Shown: positions 25,198 to 32,803 of the stretch, piece by piece
How the letters are laid out: each line of letters opens with the position of its first letter
How positions within the stretch are numbered: the stretch's first letter is position 1
DNA from: Sphingobacteriales bacterium TSM_CSM
GTDB lineage: Bacteria; Bacteroidota; Bacteroidia; Chitinophagales; UBA2359
Direction: 5' to 3'
DNA length: 32,803 nt
Assembly (NCBI GenBank): GCA_002212725.1
Contig: MTCR01000154.1
Span: 1-32,803 of the forward strand
The notes under the pieces: model-generated
The model's input: only the letters and a program-made list of their open reading frames with translations
What the model was told of the DNA's origin: nothing
Database searches by the model: none
Translations under genes and position numbers: made by a program

Positions 25198-27694
25198 GGT
25201 TATTTATGTGATTAATAATTTCGGTAAGGGTTTCCGGAAGGTTGATGTTTTGAAGCGCGATATAATGCGATTGGCGGTATTTTTTGTTCAGCTTGTTAAA
25301 CAGCCCGGTGTAGGTTGCCGTTAATTGCTCTATAGTTTGGGCGCTTAATTCCTGCTTGCGTTGCAAGATACATTCAGGCGGTGCATACAGAAAAAAGTTG
25401 TGCTTCGGTTTAAGCAAAAAGCGGTATAAAAAGGCGGTTAACCGCTGCGGCAGCCGTATGTTGCTTCGCCTGCTGTCTGAAATAAAATCGAAATAATAGC
25501 GGTCGTACAGTACAATATGGCCGGACAGGGTATAGCGAACAAAAACATAAAACTGCCCCAAAAGGTAATCGGTATAATAATAGGCAAAGCGCAGCGCCGA
25601 TGACAGGGCATTATGGTTGTTTCCTTGCCTTGGCAGGTTGCCGGCGGCCAATTGTTCGGCTTTTTGGCGGCCGTGTTTAAGGGCGCTCAGTATGGGCAGC
25701 AAAGAGGGGCGATGCCGCAATACCACTACCCTTTTCCGGTGTTCTTTTTCCAGGCGGGTTTTAAGTTGTTGTATTACGGTAGATTTACCCGCCCCGTCAA
25801 CCCCGCTAAAGGTAATTACCATGCCGCCGCCGTTCAATAATTGCCGCAATGTATCATAGCCGTAGGCCAGTCGGTTAAGCACCCCTTTGTATCCTTTGTT
25901 GGGTGGTTGCTGCAACAGATTAGCCGTAATAAGGCGGGCAGTATTTCCGGGCAATTCTTCCGGCACCCTCCGGTAATCTGTTTCTTTTTGCAGTATTTGC
26001 ATAGCCAACCGGTTGCACGGTTGTTGGCTGTTGCTGCTTTCAATGCGTTTGTGCAGCATTTGGCGGTAGTGCGCCGGAACCTCGGCGCGGTTGAGGTGGT
26101 AAAACAGCCATATATAGGCAAACTCATGCTCCGGCAAGGGCAGGTTTACCCCTGCTGCGCCCGGTTTTGCCTGTCTCCAGACATTGGAGGCGCTTAAAAA
26201 CTGCAATTGTTTGCGTTTAAACTGCCAAATCAGGTCGAGGTGCAATACCGCACCGCCGGTAAGATGTACGGCAGCCTGAAACATGAAGGTAAATTTGCGG
26301 GTTTCGATATGTGTTACGGCGGGGTGCTGTTTTAAACCCCGAAGCAACGCCTTAGCCGCATCATACGGAAGGCACACATCCAAATCGGCATTTTCGGGCA
26401 GTTCTTCCAGGCGGTTTACCCGCAATTTCAGTACGGCATGCGGGTATTGATTCAATAAATGCGGCAAATCGGTGAGCAGCAGGCGGCGGGCATTGGTTGG
26501 GGTTGCCTGCTGCAGGTGGTAGCTGAGCGCATCATTCCATACCTGCAACAGCCAGTTTACCTGTGTATGCCAGGTTTGCTGCCGTGCGTAAATATTAAGG
26601 TAATAACTTACATTGCAGAGCAGGTAGCATTGTTCCAGCACGGCGGCATTGAGCCGGTGTTGCTGCATAAACTGCTGCCAATGCGGTTGCCGCAAAAGTT
26701 GGTAAATCTGTTGTTGAATATGGGCATAGCTGCCCTGTTCAATTAATACAACCGATTGGTAAATGAAGTGAAACAAATCATACAAAGCAGGCATTTGGGG
26801 CTGATACAATTCAAAATCGAGCAGCCCGATGGTTTGCCGGTTCAAAATTCGCAGGTTCCACGGGGTAAAATCGGCATGGGCACCCGATGTTTGAATGGTA
26901 CTGACCGTATGTTGCAAATGATTGCTCAATTGCAGCAGTTTTTTTTGCAGTGCAATTAATTGCAGGTGCCTGCCACATTTGGGTAAAGCCTGCAGGCGGT
27001 TATTGCGGGCGGTATGCCAGAACCCGGCTTGTGTAAGCGGCAGCGTTTGGAGGCTGTGTTGCAGCCATTCCTGCAGCGCCTGTGGCGGTAGTTGCGCAAT
27101 GCGGTGCGTAGGAAGGCCGGTTATTTCGTGCAGTTGCAGTTGCCGGGGTTGGTACAAGGCTATTTGCGGTGTTTTTACCCGTTTTAACGGCAACTGCTGT
27201 ACCAGTTGCAGGCTTTGCTGCTCATTGAGCAGGTTTTGCCGTGCCGTAGGGGTAAGGGCAATTTTGGTAAAAATACCGGCACCAAGGGTGCTTTTATGCC
27301 AATGCAGCATTTTGCGGTTAGGGCCTTGGGTGCCGGTAAACACAGACCAATGGTTTTTCCAGATTTTGCGTATCACATGTTGTCCGTGCGGGTTGGTAAA
27401 GAGCAAGCAGGTACCGTGGGCAAGCAGGCGTCCGGCGTCAAAAGCAAACAGGAGGCGCACTGCCCAAACAAAGATTTTTGCCCGCCAATGACTGCTGTGG
27501 TAAAAACGCAAAAAATATGGCGTGGTAAGCCCTGCCGGCCATACCCAGCGCATACTGCCGTTGGTGTTGCAAAAATAGTGGAGCAATACGGCATGGTTAT
27601 GCGTTTGGGCGGCTTTGGTTTGTGTTTCTACACCCAGTTGCAGCAAAGCCTGCTGCAGCAAATCAATATCGTGTATGGCAATTTTGGGTTTCAT
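25094..27694 (-). CDS. Three-domain fusion: APH-like kinase, nucleotidyltransferase-like, thymidylate-kinase-like
   Basis: An 866-residue protein with three phosphotransfer-type regions. Residues about 130-390 resemble aminoglycoside/choline phosphotransferases, with the catalytic loop HADFTPWN (273-280) and metal-binding DFE (293-295). Residues about 400-560 contain NADLDVCLP (435-443), a D-x-D pair (D437, D439) like that of nucleotidyltransferases, followed by a LHLDLIW strand. Residues 625-835 are a P-loop kinase related to thymidylate kinase, with Walker A GVDGAGKST (631-639) and DRYYFD (731-736). The start is the ATG at 27694. The tail after about residue 835 overlaps the acyltransferase gene and looks non-domain. 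It could phosphorylate or activate a sugar or lipid intermediate. A role in dTMP synthesis is unlikely given the fusion and its place in a glycan cluster. Substrate unknown. Confidence 0.72.
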   Translation of the reverse strand: MKPKIAIHDIDLLQQALLQLGVETQTKAAQTHNHAVLLHYFCNTNGSMRWVWPAGLTTPYFLRFYHSSHWRAKIFVWAVRLLFAFDAGRLLAHGTCLLFTNPHGQHVIRKIWKNHWSVFTGTQGPNRKMLHWHKSTLGAGIFTKIALTPTARQNLLNEQQSLQLVQQLPLKRVKTPQIALYQPRQLQLHEITGLPTHRIAQLPPQALQEWLQHSLQTLPLTQAGFWHTARNNRLQALPKCGRHLQLIALQKKLLQLSNHLQHTVSTIQTSGAHADFTPWNLRILNRQTIGLLDFELYQPQMPALYDLFHFIYQSVVLIEQGSYAHIQQQIYQLLRQPHWQQFMQQHRLNAAVLEQCYLLCNVSYYLNIYARQQTWHTQVNWLLQVWNDALSYHLQQATPTNARRLLLTDLPHLLNQYPHAVLKLRVNRLEELPENADLDVCLPYDAAKALLRGLKQHPAVTHIETRKFTFMFQAAVHLTGGAVLHLDLIWQFKRKQLQFLSASNVWRQAKPGAAGVNLPLPEHEFAYIWLFYHLNRAEVPAHYRQMLHKRIESSNSQQPCNRLAMQILQKETDYRRVPEELPGNTARLITANLLQQPPNKGYKGVLNRLAYGYDTLRQLLNGGGMVITFSGVDGAGKSTVIQQLKTRLEKEHRKRVVVLRHRPSLLPILSALKHGRQKAEQLAAGNLPRQGNNHNALSSALRFAYYYTDYLLGQFYVFVRYTLSGHIVLYDRYYFDFISDSRRSNIRLPQRLTAFLYRFLLKPKHNFFLYAPPECILQRKQELSAQTIEQLTATYTGLFNKLNKKYRQSHYIALQNINLPETLTEIINHINNHAHEKSFAKSSAVAQPAVCVSSVGKQHLAPTVCG

Positions 27695-27732
27695 GCCAAT
27701 ACAAAATACTATTGGTGTGCCAAAGCCGGAAA

Positions 27733-27762
27733 GCCTTAAAACAAAGGCATTTTGTTTGTTTT
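27733..27762. repeat. Inverted repeats between the polymerase and fusion genes
   Basis: Within the 124 bp gap, AAAACAAA (27738-27745) pairs with TTTGTTTT (27755-27762). An alternative smaller stem GCCTT/AAGGC (27733-27737 and 27744-27748) overlaps it. As the largest gap inside the polysaccharide cluster, this could hold a partial terminator or a secondary promoter for the fusion gene. The evidence is limited to these repeats. Confidence 0.3.
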
Positions 27763-27818
27763 AGCACAGCAGGTGCAGTTATTTCGGGAAATATTTTCCA
27801 ATTATTGGAATTACCGGT

Positions 27819-29126
27819 TCAGGAAAATTGCCAATCGGGGCGCCGTTTTTGGAGGTGCAGTTTTTCGCGCGGCGTAAAAAAAGGGTTAATGGTTCGGCTA
27901 ATGTAAAATATGAGCAGTTGGTAAAATAAAATGCCGTAGTTGGTTTCGCCAAAAATGCCAAACTCGGTAAATGAGTTAATTAATATGGGTATGAGAATGC
28001 CAATAAACATGAGGCGTTTTTCTTTTTGCGCCGTTTGCATAAACCCTTTTACGGTAAACACCATTTGAAACAGCACAATGGTAAACCCCACAAAACCCAG
28101 GTTCATGAGTACCTGTATAAAGGTATTGTGGGTCATTTGCCCGGCATAGGTGTGTACGCTTTGAAAATAATCTTTGTAAGCAATGCGCATAAACCCGAAA
28201 CCGAAGAGCGGTTCCTGCGGCAGCCCTTCGGTAATAAGGGCTTTCCAGAAAGGCAGTCTGCCGGTCATGCTCAATACTTCATCTAAACCGCCGCCGCCCT
28301 CTTTAATCATTATTTTTTCTACAATAAACGGAACCGCCAGCATAGCGGCACCGTACATGAGTACCTGCAGTTTTACATTATTTGACTGCCTGATGTGGAA
28401 GAAGAAAACCAGCATACACCCAATAGTTGAAGAGCGCGAGCCGGTCATTACCAGCGCAAAAAGCAATACGGCAGTTTTTAATACGGTAGCGGTTGTACGG
28501 TGTTTGCGGTACACATCAAAAACAAAGCAGCTAATGCCTACTACACAAAGCATACCCAGCTCATTGGGGTTCATAAAAAAGCCGCCTAAGCGGGCTTCTT
28601 CGCCGCCGTGGGTAAGGCGGTAAAATTCATCGGGGGCAATAAACATGCCGGCCACAAAAATGAGCATCATTAAAAAAACGGCATTGCCCAGCACGTTATA
28701 AAATTTTATGTCGGACTGCGGAAAAAACTGTTCCAACAACAAAAAGCATTGCACAAAATAAAGGGCAAATACCAGGCTTTCAAAATCCATAAACCATTGC
28801 AGGGCAGAGTAGCCAACATTGGTACTCCACAAAAAAGAAACCAGCCCCAGCGCCAGGTAAGCGCCGTAAAGCAATGGCGCCAGGGCATGTTGCCATTTGT
28901 ACGAAGCCACTGCCCCGCGCTGCACAATGCGGTAATGAAGCCACCAAATGGCGGCAGTCATGCCTGTACGGGTAAATACTTTTACCACACGGGTAATGGC
29001 AATGTTTTCGCTCCAGGTAAAAAAGCCGGCAATTTTAATAAACAAAATAACCACCAGCAGGCTGTTCAACATTTTCAAAAAACGCGCATCAGCCGGGTAG
29101 GAGGGCGCTGCCGGTATGGGTTTCAT
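27819..29126 (-). CDS. Wzy/O-antigen-ligase-type membrane protein
   Basis: A 435-residue polytopic membrane protein with about ten or more hydrophobic segments and the Wzy_C/O-antigen ligase region: MTGSRSS, the periplasmic loop with SMTGRLPFW, FGFGFMRI, and THNTFIQVLMNLGFVG. It is most likely the polymerase that joins repeat units in the periplasm. Ligases share the same fold and cannot be excluded by sequence. With the neighbouring flippase and Wzc-like protein it completes a Wzx/Wzy-dependent export set. Its start overlaps the end of the upstream glycosyltransferase gene by 38 bp, indicating tight cotranscription. I left the gene symbol empty because polymerase versus ligase is undecided. 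Confidence 0.86.
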   Translation of the reverse strand: MKPIPAAPSYPADARFLKMLNSLLVVILFIKIAGFFTWSENIAITRVVKVFTRTGMTAAIWWLHYRIVQRGAVASYKWQHALAPLLYGAYLALGLVSFLWSTNVGYSALQWFMDFESLVFALYFVQCFLLLEQFFPQSDIKFYNVLGNAVFLMMLIFVAGMFIAPDEFYRLTHGGEEARLGGFFMNPNELGMLCVVGISCFVFDVYRKHRTTATVLKTAVLLFALVMTGSRSSTIGCMLVFFFHIRQSNNVKLQVLMYGAAMLAVPFIVEKIMIKEGGGGLDEVLSMTGRLPFWKALITEGLPQEPLFGFGFMRIAYKDYFQSVHTYAGQMTHNTFIQVLMNLGFVGFTIVLFQMVFTVKGFMQTAQKEKRLMFIGILIPILINSFTEFGIFGETNYGILFYQLLIFYISRTINPFFTPREKLHLQKRRPDWQFS

Positions 29127-30246
29127 AAATATTTTGGTAGAGTTGTTGAAACTGGTTTAAAATAGGTTTCCAGTTGTATGCCTCCTGCATCATTTGGCGT
29201 GCATGTTGTTGCAATGGTTCGGCCTGGTTGGAGCATATCCGGTTATAAAGCACGGTTAATCCGTTATTAATTTCACGGGCGGTAATTTGCCTTAAAACAT
29301 AGCCGGCATCGTAGCGGGCAACATTGTCATCTACGTTGGTTTGTGCCGATACCATACAGGGCAAGCCAAGCGAAGCAGCCTCAAGCACCGATGCGGGCAG
29401 GCCTTCATTGCGCGACGGGTGTGCAAAAACACGGCATTGTTTGAGCAGGGTAATTTTTTCATTGCCAAAACGGCTGCCCCAAAAAATAACGTCGTCAAAA
29501 ATTTTCAGGGAGGTTGCCAACTGTTGCAGTCGGGCTTTTTCTTCACCATCGCCAATAACCCACAGTTTTGCTTCGGGAACACGTTGTTTAAACGCTGCAA
29601 ATCCTTCCAGCAACACATCAAGCCCTTTGGTAAAAATGTCAATCCGGCCACAAAAACCAATAATAAAATCGGGGCGGTGCGAGGGCGAAACGGTAGAGTC
29701 GGCTTGCTCATCGGGGCACGAAAAGCCATAGGGAATAAGTTGGGTAACAGCATTGGTGTAAATGCTTTTTAAGCCGCCCACTTCGCTTTTACCTAAGCAG
29801 TGTACCACTTTTACATTTTGCAGCAGTTCTTTTTCAAAAAACCTGAAATACAGTTTTTTTAGCCGGCCGCTACGTTGCATGGCAATAATGTTGTATGCTC
29901 CGTGCGGGGTAAATACGGCAGGAATTTGGTATTGTTTAAGCCATTTGCTTATGGTATAAAAGACCGGAATCCAACCGCCGTGCAAATGTACAACCCCCCG
30001 GTTTCTATGCTCAAAAAGTGCTTCTTTTAATTCGGCCGGCGGCACAAAAGGATTGCCCGATGCCTTAAACAAACGGGTGGCAAAGTTGCGCTGCGGGTAA
30101 TCATGTGCCAGATTGGCGGTAATGCCCCACACCTGCACGTTCATGCCGGCTTCAGTTTGCCGTGTAGCCAGTTCATGCACTACTTTGTTTACCCCGTTCA
30201 TGCGCAGGGGATTAGCTTTTCCTAAGATAATGTGTATGATTTCCAT
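29089..30246 (-). CDS. GT4-family glycosyltransferase
   Basis: A 385-residue GT-B enzyme. The N-terminal domain has the glycine/asparagine loop NPLRMNGVNKVVHEL (12-26) and VHLHGGW, FTPHGAY. The C-terminal domain has GFCGRIDIFTKGLD for the donor and the EX7E motif in NEGLPASVLEAASLGLP. Homologs are typical of capsule and exopolysaccharide clusters. It overlaps the flippase gene by 25 bp at its start and the Wzy-like gene by 38 bp at its end. The donor sugar cannot be told. Confidence 0.9.
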   Translation of the reverse strand: MEIIHIILGKANPLRMNGVNKVVHELATRQTEAGMNVQVWGITANLAHDYPQRNFATRLFKASGNPFVPPAELKEALFEHRNRGVVHLHGGWIPVFYTISKWLKQYQIPAVFTPHGAYNIIAMQRSGRLKKLYFRFFEKELLQNVKVVHCLGKSEVGGLKSIYTNAVTQLIPYGFSCPDEQADSTVSPSHRPDFIIGFCGRIDIFTKGLDVLLEGFAAFKQRVPEAKLWVIGDGEEKARLQQLATSLKIFDDVIFWGSRFGNEKITLLKQCRVFAHPSRNEGLPASVLEAASLGLPCMVSAQTNVDDNVARYDAGYVLRQITAREINNGLTVLYNRICSNQAEPLQQHARQMMQEAYNWKPILNQFQQLYQNIYETHTGSALLPG

Positions 30247-31472
30247 GCTAAAATGTTCTCTTGTTTAAGAATTAGTATCCAGTAAATAAGGGTAATAAGT
30301 TGTGTTAAAAACATACCGGCAAGTACGCCGTGCAGTTGCCAGTTTTGTATGAGTAAAGGGGCGGTAAGCAGGCTGAAACAGGCAGCTATTACATAACCGG
30401 TTAAAAACTGCCGGTTGTATAACCCCGCGCGTATGCCTATGCGCACCGGGTAACCAAGCGCAACCAACAAGTATAATGCCGAAAGCGCATATATAACAAA
30501 GGAATATGCCGTATAACCATTGCCGCCCGCAAGTTGCAAAATGGGTTTGGCAAACCCCGAAAGCACAAGCAACAACGGCAGTACCAGCAACAGGTTATTT
30601 ATAAATACCGTTTTTAAAAGGCGGTGAAATTCCCGGGGCGATGTAGCCCGATGACGGGCCGCAAGAGGCAGGGCATAGTTTTCGAGCGCCTGCAACAGCA
30701 CATTGAGCAGCCCGAAAATATACTGTCCCAGCCGCAAAGCCCCCAATGCGGCAGCGCCAAGCCACCAACCGGCAGCTACCACATAATAATTGCCGGCGCC
30801 CCACTGCACCAAAGCCGTTAGCAACAGCCAACCACTGTGTTGCCGCTGCTGCCTCCATGCAAACTGCATTGGTGCCACAGCAGGGTTACCCAACCTTAAA
30901 TACCCAATACCTACCCCTACCGATGGCACAAACGACAACCCTATGCACATCCAGGCGCTTGCCGGGGTAAGCGTTTGGTACTGCCACAGCAACAGCAAGG
31001 CAGCCAACTGCAACAGGTTGGTGAGTGCATCAATGTACAGGGCGTGTTTGGCCCGCTGTTGTGTAAGCAATACCTTGCGCAAATAATCTTGCTGCAGACC
31101 AAGCAAAATGGACACCACTACCCAAACAAAAACTGCCGGCAGCGCAAACAACCAAACCACGGAAAAGCCAGCCAAAGCCAAAACACCGCACACAAGTGCC
31201 TGCAGGTAAAACAAACCGTTGTGGTAACTGTGCCGTTGCCCCTCTGCCATTGCCGGATACAATACCTGATACACACTGCCCGTTGCCGCCTGATAAAGCG
31301 ATAACACAAACAACTGCGCCAGCACCATGCCCGAAAACTGCCCGAAGCCCGCTAACCCCAGCGCACGTGCCAGCAACAGGTTGGTGGCAAATGCCGAGGC
31401 GCTTACAACGCCCTGGTCTGCCAGTACCCATGCTTTTTGCAATTGCAACGGTTGTTGTACTTGTTGTTTCAT
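30222..31472 (-). CDS. Wzx-type polysaccharide flippase (MOP superfamily)
   Basis: A 416-residue membrane protein with about 12 hydrophobic segments and the layout of lipid-linked oligosaccharide flippases. It begins with a short cytoplasmic tail and then VVSASAFATNLLLARALGLAGFGQF (given as residues about 19-43), the typical first segments of polysaccharide_synt/MurJ-like transporters. It should move the undecaprenyl-linked unit across the inner membrane. The start ATG overlaps the stop of the Wzc-like gene (ATGA), and the end overlaps the next glycosyltransferase by 25 bp. The family assignment is good. Substrate specificity is unknown. Confidence 0.85.
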   Translation of the reverse strand: MKQQVQQPLQLQKAWVLADQGVVSASAFATNLLLARALGLAGFGQFSGMVLAQLFVLSLYQAATGSVYQVLYPAMAEGQRHSYHNGLFYLQALVCGVLALAGFSVVWLFALPAVFVWVVVSILLGLQQDYLRKVLLTQQRAKHALYIDALTNLLQLAALLLLWQYQTLTPASAWMCIGLSFVPSVGVGIGYLRLGNPAVAPMQFAWRQQRQHSGWLLLTALVQWGAGNYYVVAAGWWLGAAALGALRLGQYIFGLLNVLLQALENYALPLAARHRATSPREFHRLLKTVFINNLLLVLPLLLVLSGFAKPILQLAGGNGYTAYSFVIYALSALYLLVALGYPVRIGIRAGLYNRQFLTGYVIAACFSLLTAPLLIQNWQLHGVLAGMFLTQLITLIYWILILKQENILAWKSYTLS

Positions 31473-32749
31473 GCAGTTTGAGCAGGTTGAAGGGGTGATG
31501 GCAAACCCTGTTTACCGGTGCGGGGCAGTACAGATACAAGTAACTCTTTTGCTTCGGTAAGCAAGGAAGGGGTGTAACCTGCGCGGTTCAGCACAAAGTG
31601 CAGGCCGTGTAGTTGCAGTTCATTTTTCATCAGGTCGGCATCTGCAATGCGGGTAAGTTTGGTTTTGCGGCTGTCGAGCAGCAGCAGGTTAATGGTGGCG
31701 GTGTGCATAAACATTTCCGACAGGGGTTCGTGTGCAATGGCTGCGTTTTTTATTATCACCACATCATACCGGCTTTGCCATTGTTGCAGCGTTTGTTTCC
31801 AGCCCGATAATTGCCGCCACGGGCCGGCATTGCCCAGATACTGTGTTTCTATGCCTGCCGGGGCAGGCGTTTGCGGATAACTGCCGGCAACTACCAGTAA
31901 TACGTTTTTACCTTGCCTTGCCAGGGCTTGTGCCAGCGCATTTGCGGTAAACTGCTTACCCTCTGCGGTTGAAAACGAAGAAATGCAGATTACGGAACCG
32001 GGTTGCAGCCATTGTTTGAGTTCCATTTGCAATGCCCATTTATCGAAAAAACGGTGCAGGGCAACTGCTTTGCGCAAAAACGGAACTTCATTGGCCACCG
32101 GAGTATTTGAGCTTTTGTAAATATTAACAGCATTGCCTACCCGCGCTTTTACAAAATGCAGCATGTAAATAAGGAAAACACCGGCCAGCAACCCCAAAAA
32201 TACCGAAAACACTTTAATTAACGTGCTGTTGGGCGATACAGGCAGGTTGGGAACTTGGCCACGCGAAATAATGCGGTGGAAGGATATGGTGGCAGCGCGG
32301 GCAATTTCGGCTTCGGTTTTTTTCTCGTGCAGAAACCGGTAAATCTGGTCATTGAGCTGAAAGTTTCTTTCCAGCACCTGCATGCTTCTTTCCTTGGCGG
32401 GCAATCCGTTAAAAGCGGTTTCGGCCTGTTGTATGGTGTTTTGCAGGTCGGTGTATTTAATTTGCAGGTTAATTCGGGTATTGTTAATGCTCTCTTGCAG
32501 GTAGGAGGTAAGGTCTTTAATTTTATCGTCAACAACGGTTACTTTGTCGTTTTGCGGGGTGTATTTAAGCAAAAGGTCTCTTTTTTCGGCTTGCAATTGC
32601 TTTATTTTCTTGATAATTTCGGTAGAAAGCAAATCGGTAAAAGCCTCAAAGTTGGGCGCAAGTTCCAAAAAACGGTCGGTGCCCCATGAGAGGTAGTTGT
32701 GCAGGCTGTCAATGGCCAGCAAATTCATTTGTATGTTGGCCGTATCCAT
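31469..32749 (-). CDS. Wzc-like polysaccharide co-polymerase, N-terminally short, degenerate kinase domain
   Basis: A 426-residue protein matching the C-terminal two-thirds of Wzc/Wzz-type chain-length and export regulators. Residues 1-165 are the periplasmic coiled-coil part (YTPQNDKVTVVDDKI, then LPAKERSMQVLERNF). A Pro-containing stretch (LPVSPN, 169-174) leads into a membrane segment (175-200). A cytoplasmic BY-kinase-like domain follows but lacks its catalytic signatures: Walker A reads STAEGKQF (260-267) instead of a PGEGKT-type loop, Walker A' reads LLVVAGS (284-290) without Asp, and Walker B reads VVIIKNA (330-336) without Asp. No C-terminal Tyr cluster is present. The usual first membrane segment is missing. 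An in-frame TAG lies 16 codons upstream (32798-32800) with no alternative start, so this is either a truncated gene, a split gene or a sequencing error. Confidence 0.75.
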   Translation of the reverse strand: MDTANIQMNLLAIDSLHNYLSWGTDRFLELAPNFEAFTDLLSTEIIKKIKQLQAEKRDLLLKYTPQNDKVTVVDDKIKDLTSYLQESINNTRINLQIKYTDLQNTIQQAETAFNGLPAKERSMQVLERNFQLNDQIYRFLHEKKTEAEIARAATISFHRIISRGQVPNLPVSPNSTLIKVFSVFLGLLAGVFLIYMLHFVKARVGNAVNIYKSSNTPVANEVPFLRKAVALHRFFDKWALQMELKQWLQPGSVICISSFSTAEGKQFTANALAQALARQGKNVLLVVAGSYPQTPAPAGIETQYLGNAGPWRQLSGWKQTLQQWQSRYDVVIIKNAAIAHEPLSEMFMHTATINLLLLDSRKTKLTRIADADLMKNELQLHGLHFVLNRAGYTPSLLTEAKELLVSVLPRTGKQGLPSPLQPAQTA

Positions 32750-32803
32750 TCGACCAACGCCGTTGCTATCAGGCGCAACACCCCTGCCGCTATGTTGCTA
32801 CTT
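32750..32803 (-). other. Edge sequence upstream of the Wzc-like gene
   Basis: These 54 bases are in frame with the Wzc-like gene but contain TAG at 32798-32800. Codons between the TAG and the ATG could encode the loop that normally precedes the DTANIQM segment, so they may be remnants of a longer coding region continuing outside the window. Confidence 0.35.

Overview
The window looks like chromosomal DNA from a member of the Bacteroidota. Several gene starts are preceded by the Bacteroidota-type -7 box TAnnTTTG and lack an obvious Shine-Dalgarno sequence. The gene content also fits: CreD, a SPOR-domain protein, hybrid histidine kinases with many PAS domains, and a large Wzx/Wzy-type polysaccharide locus. 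I cannot place it below phylum with confidence. No rRNA, tRNA, CRISPR array, transposase or phage gene was seen.

Left part (1-13.7 kb, mostly + strand, housekeeping and hypothetical genes). In order: a CreD-like inner membrane protein; a secreted thioredoxin-fold protein with no cysteines, fused to a SPOR domain; a small protein with a PcrA-C-terminus-like N-terminal domain; a stand-alone cytochrome b5-like protein; a membrane-anchored endonuclease/exonuclease/phosphatase-fold protein; a full-length fused 5-oxoprolinase; nadD on the opposite strand; a DUF922-like secreted putative metalloprotease; mnmG; and rnhB. The 272 bp between the DUF922-like gene and mnmG hold three identical copies of the ParB-binding site parS (TGTTTCACGTGGAACA). 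The first copy overlaps a probable intrinsic terminator.

Middle (13.7-19.35 kb, - strand, read right to left): an NtrC-type sigma-54 response regulator, a stand-alone H-NOX heme protein, and a 1181-residue soluble hybrid histidine kinase. The kinase starts with an HNOBA domain, the partner domain known from soluble guanylate cyclase, and ends with REC and HPt domains. A textbook -24/-12 sigma-54 promoter lies in the 90 bp upstream of the regulator, so the three genes probably form their own, possibly autoregulated, nitric-oxide (or oxygen) sensing unit.

Right part (19.36 kb to the end, - strand): an exopolysaccharide or O-antigen-like locus read right to left. It encodes a Wzc-like co-polymerase with a degenerate kinase domain, a Wzx-type flippase, a GT4 glycosyltransferase, a Wzy/ligase-type membrane protein, an 866-residue fusion of APH-like, nucleotidyltransferase-like and thymidylate-kinase-like domains, a hexapeptide acyltransferase, two more GT4 enzymes, a DUF1972-type glycosyltransferase, and a WecA-like initiating sugar-phosphate transferase. 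Many of these genes overlap, suggesting one transcription unit.

Taken together, the right half can be read as a surface-polysaccharide factory followed directly by an NO-sensing, sigma-54-coupled phosphorelay. That the relay controls the polysaccharide is inference from adjacency only. The most noteworthy items are the H-NOX/HNOBA/sigma-54 unit with its promoter, the three parS sites, the three-domain phosphotransfer fusion, and the cysteine-less thioredoxin-SPOR protein.
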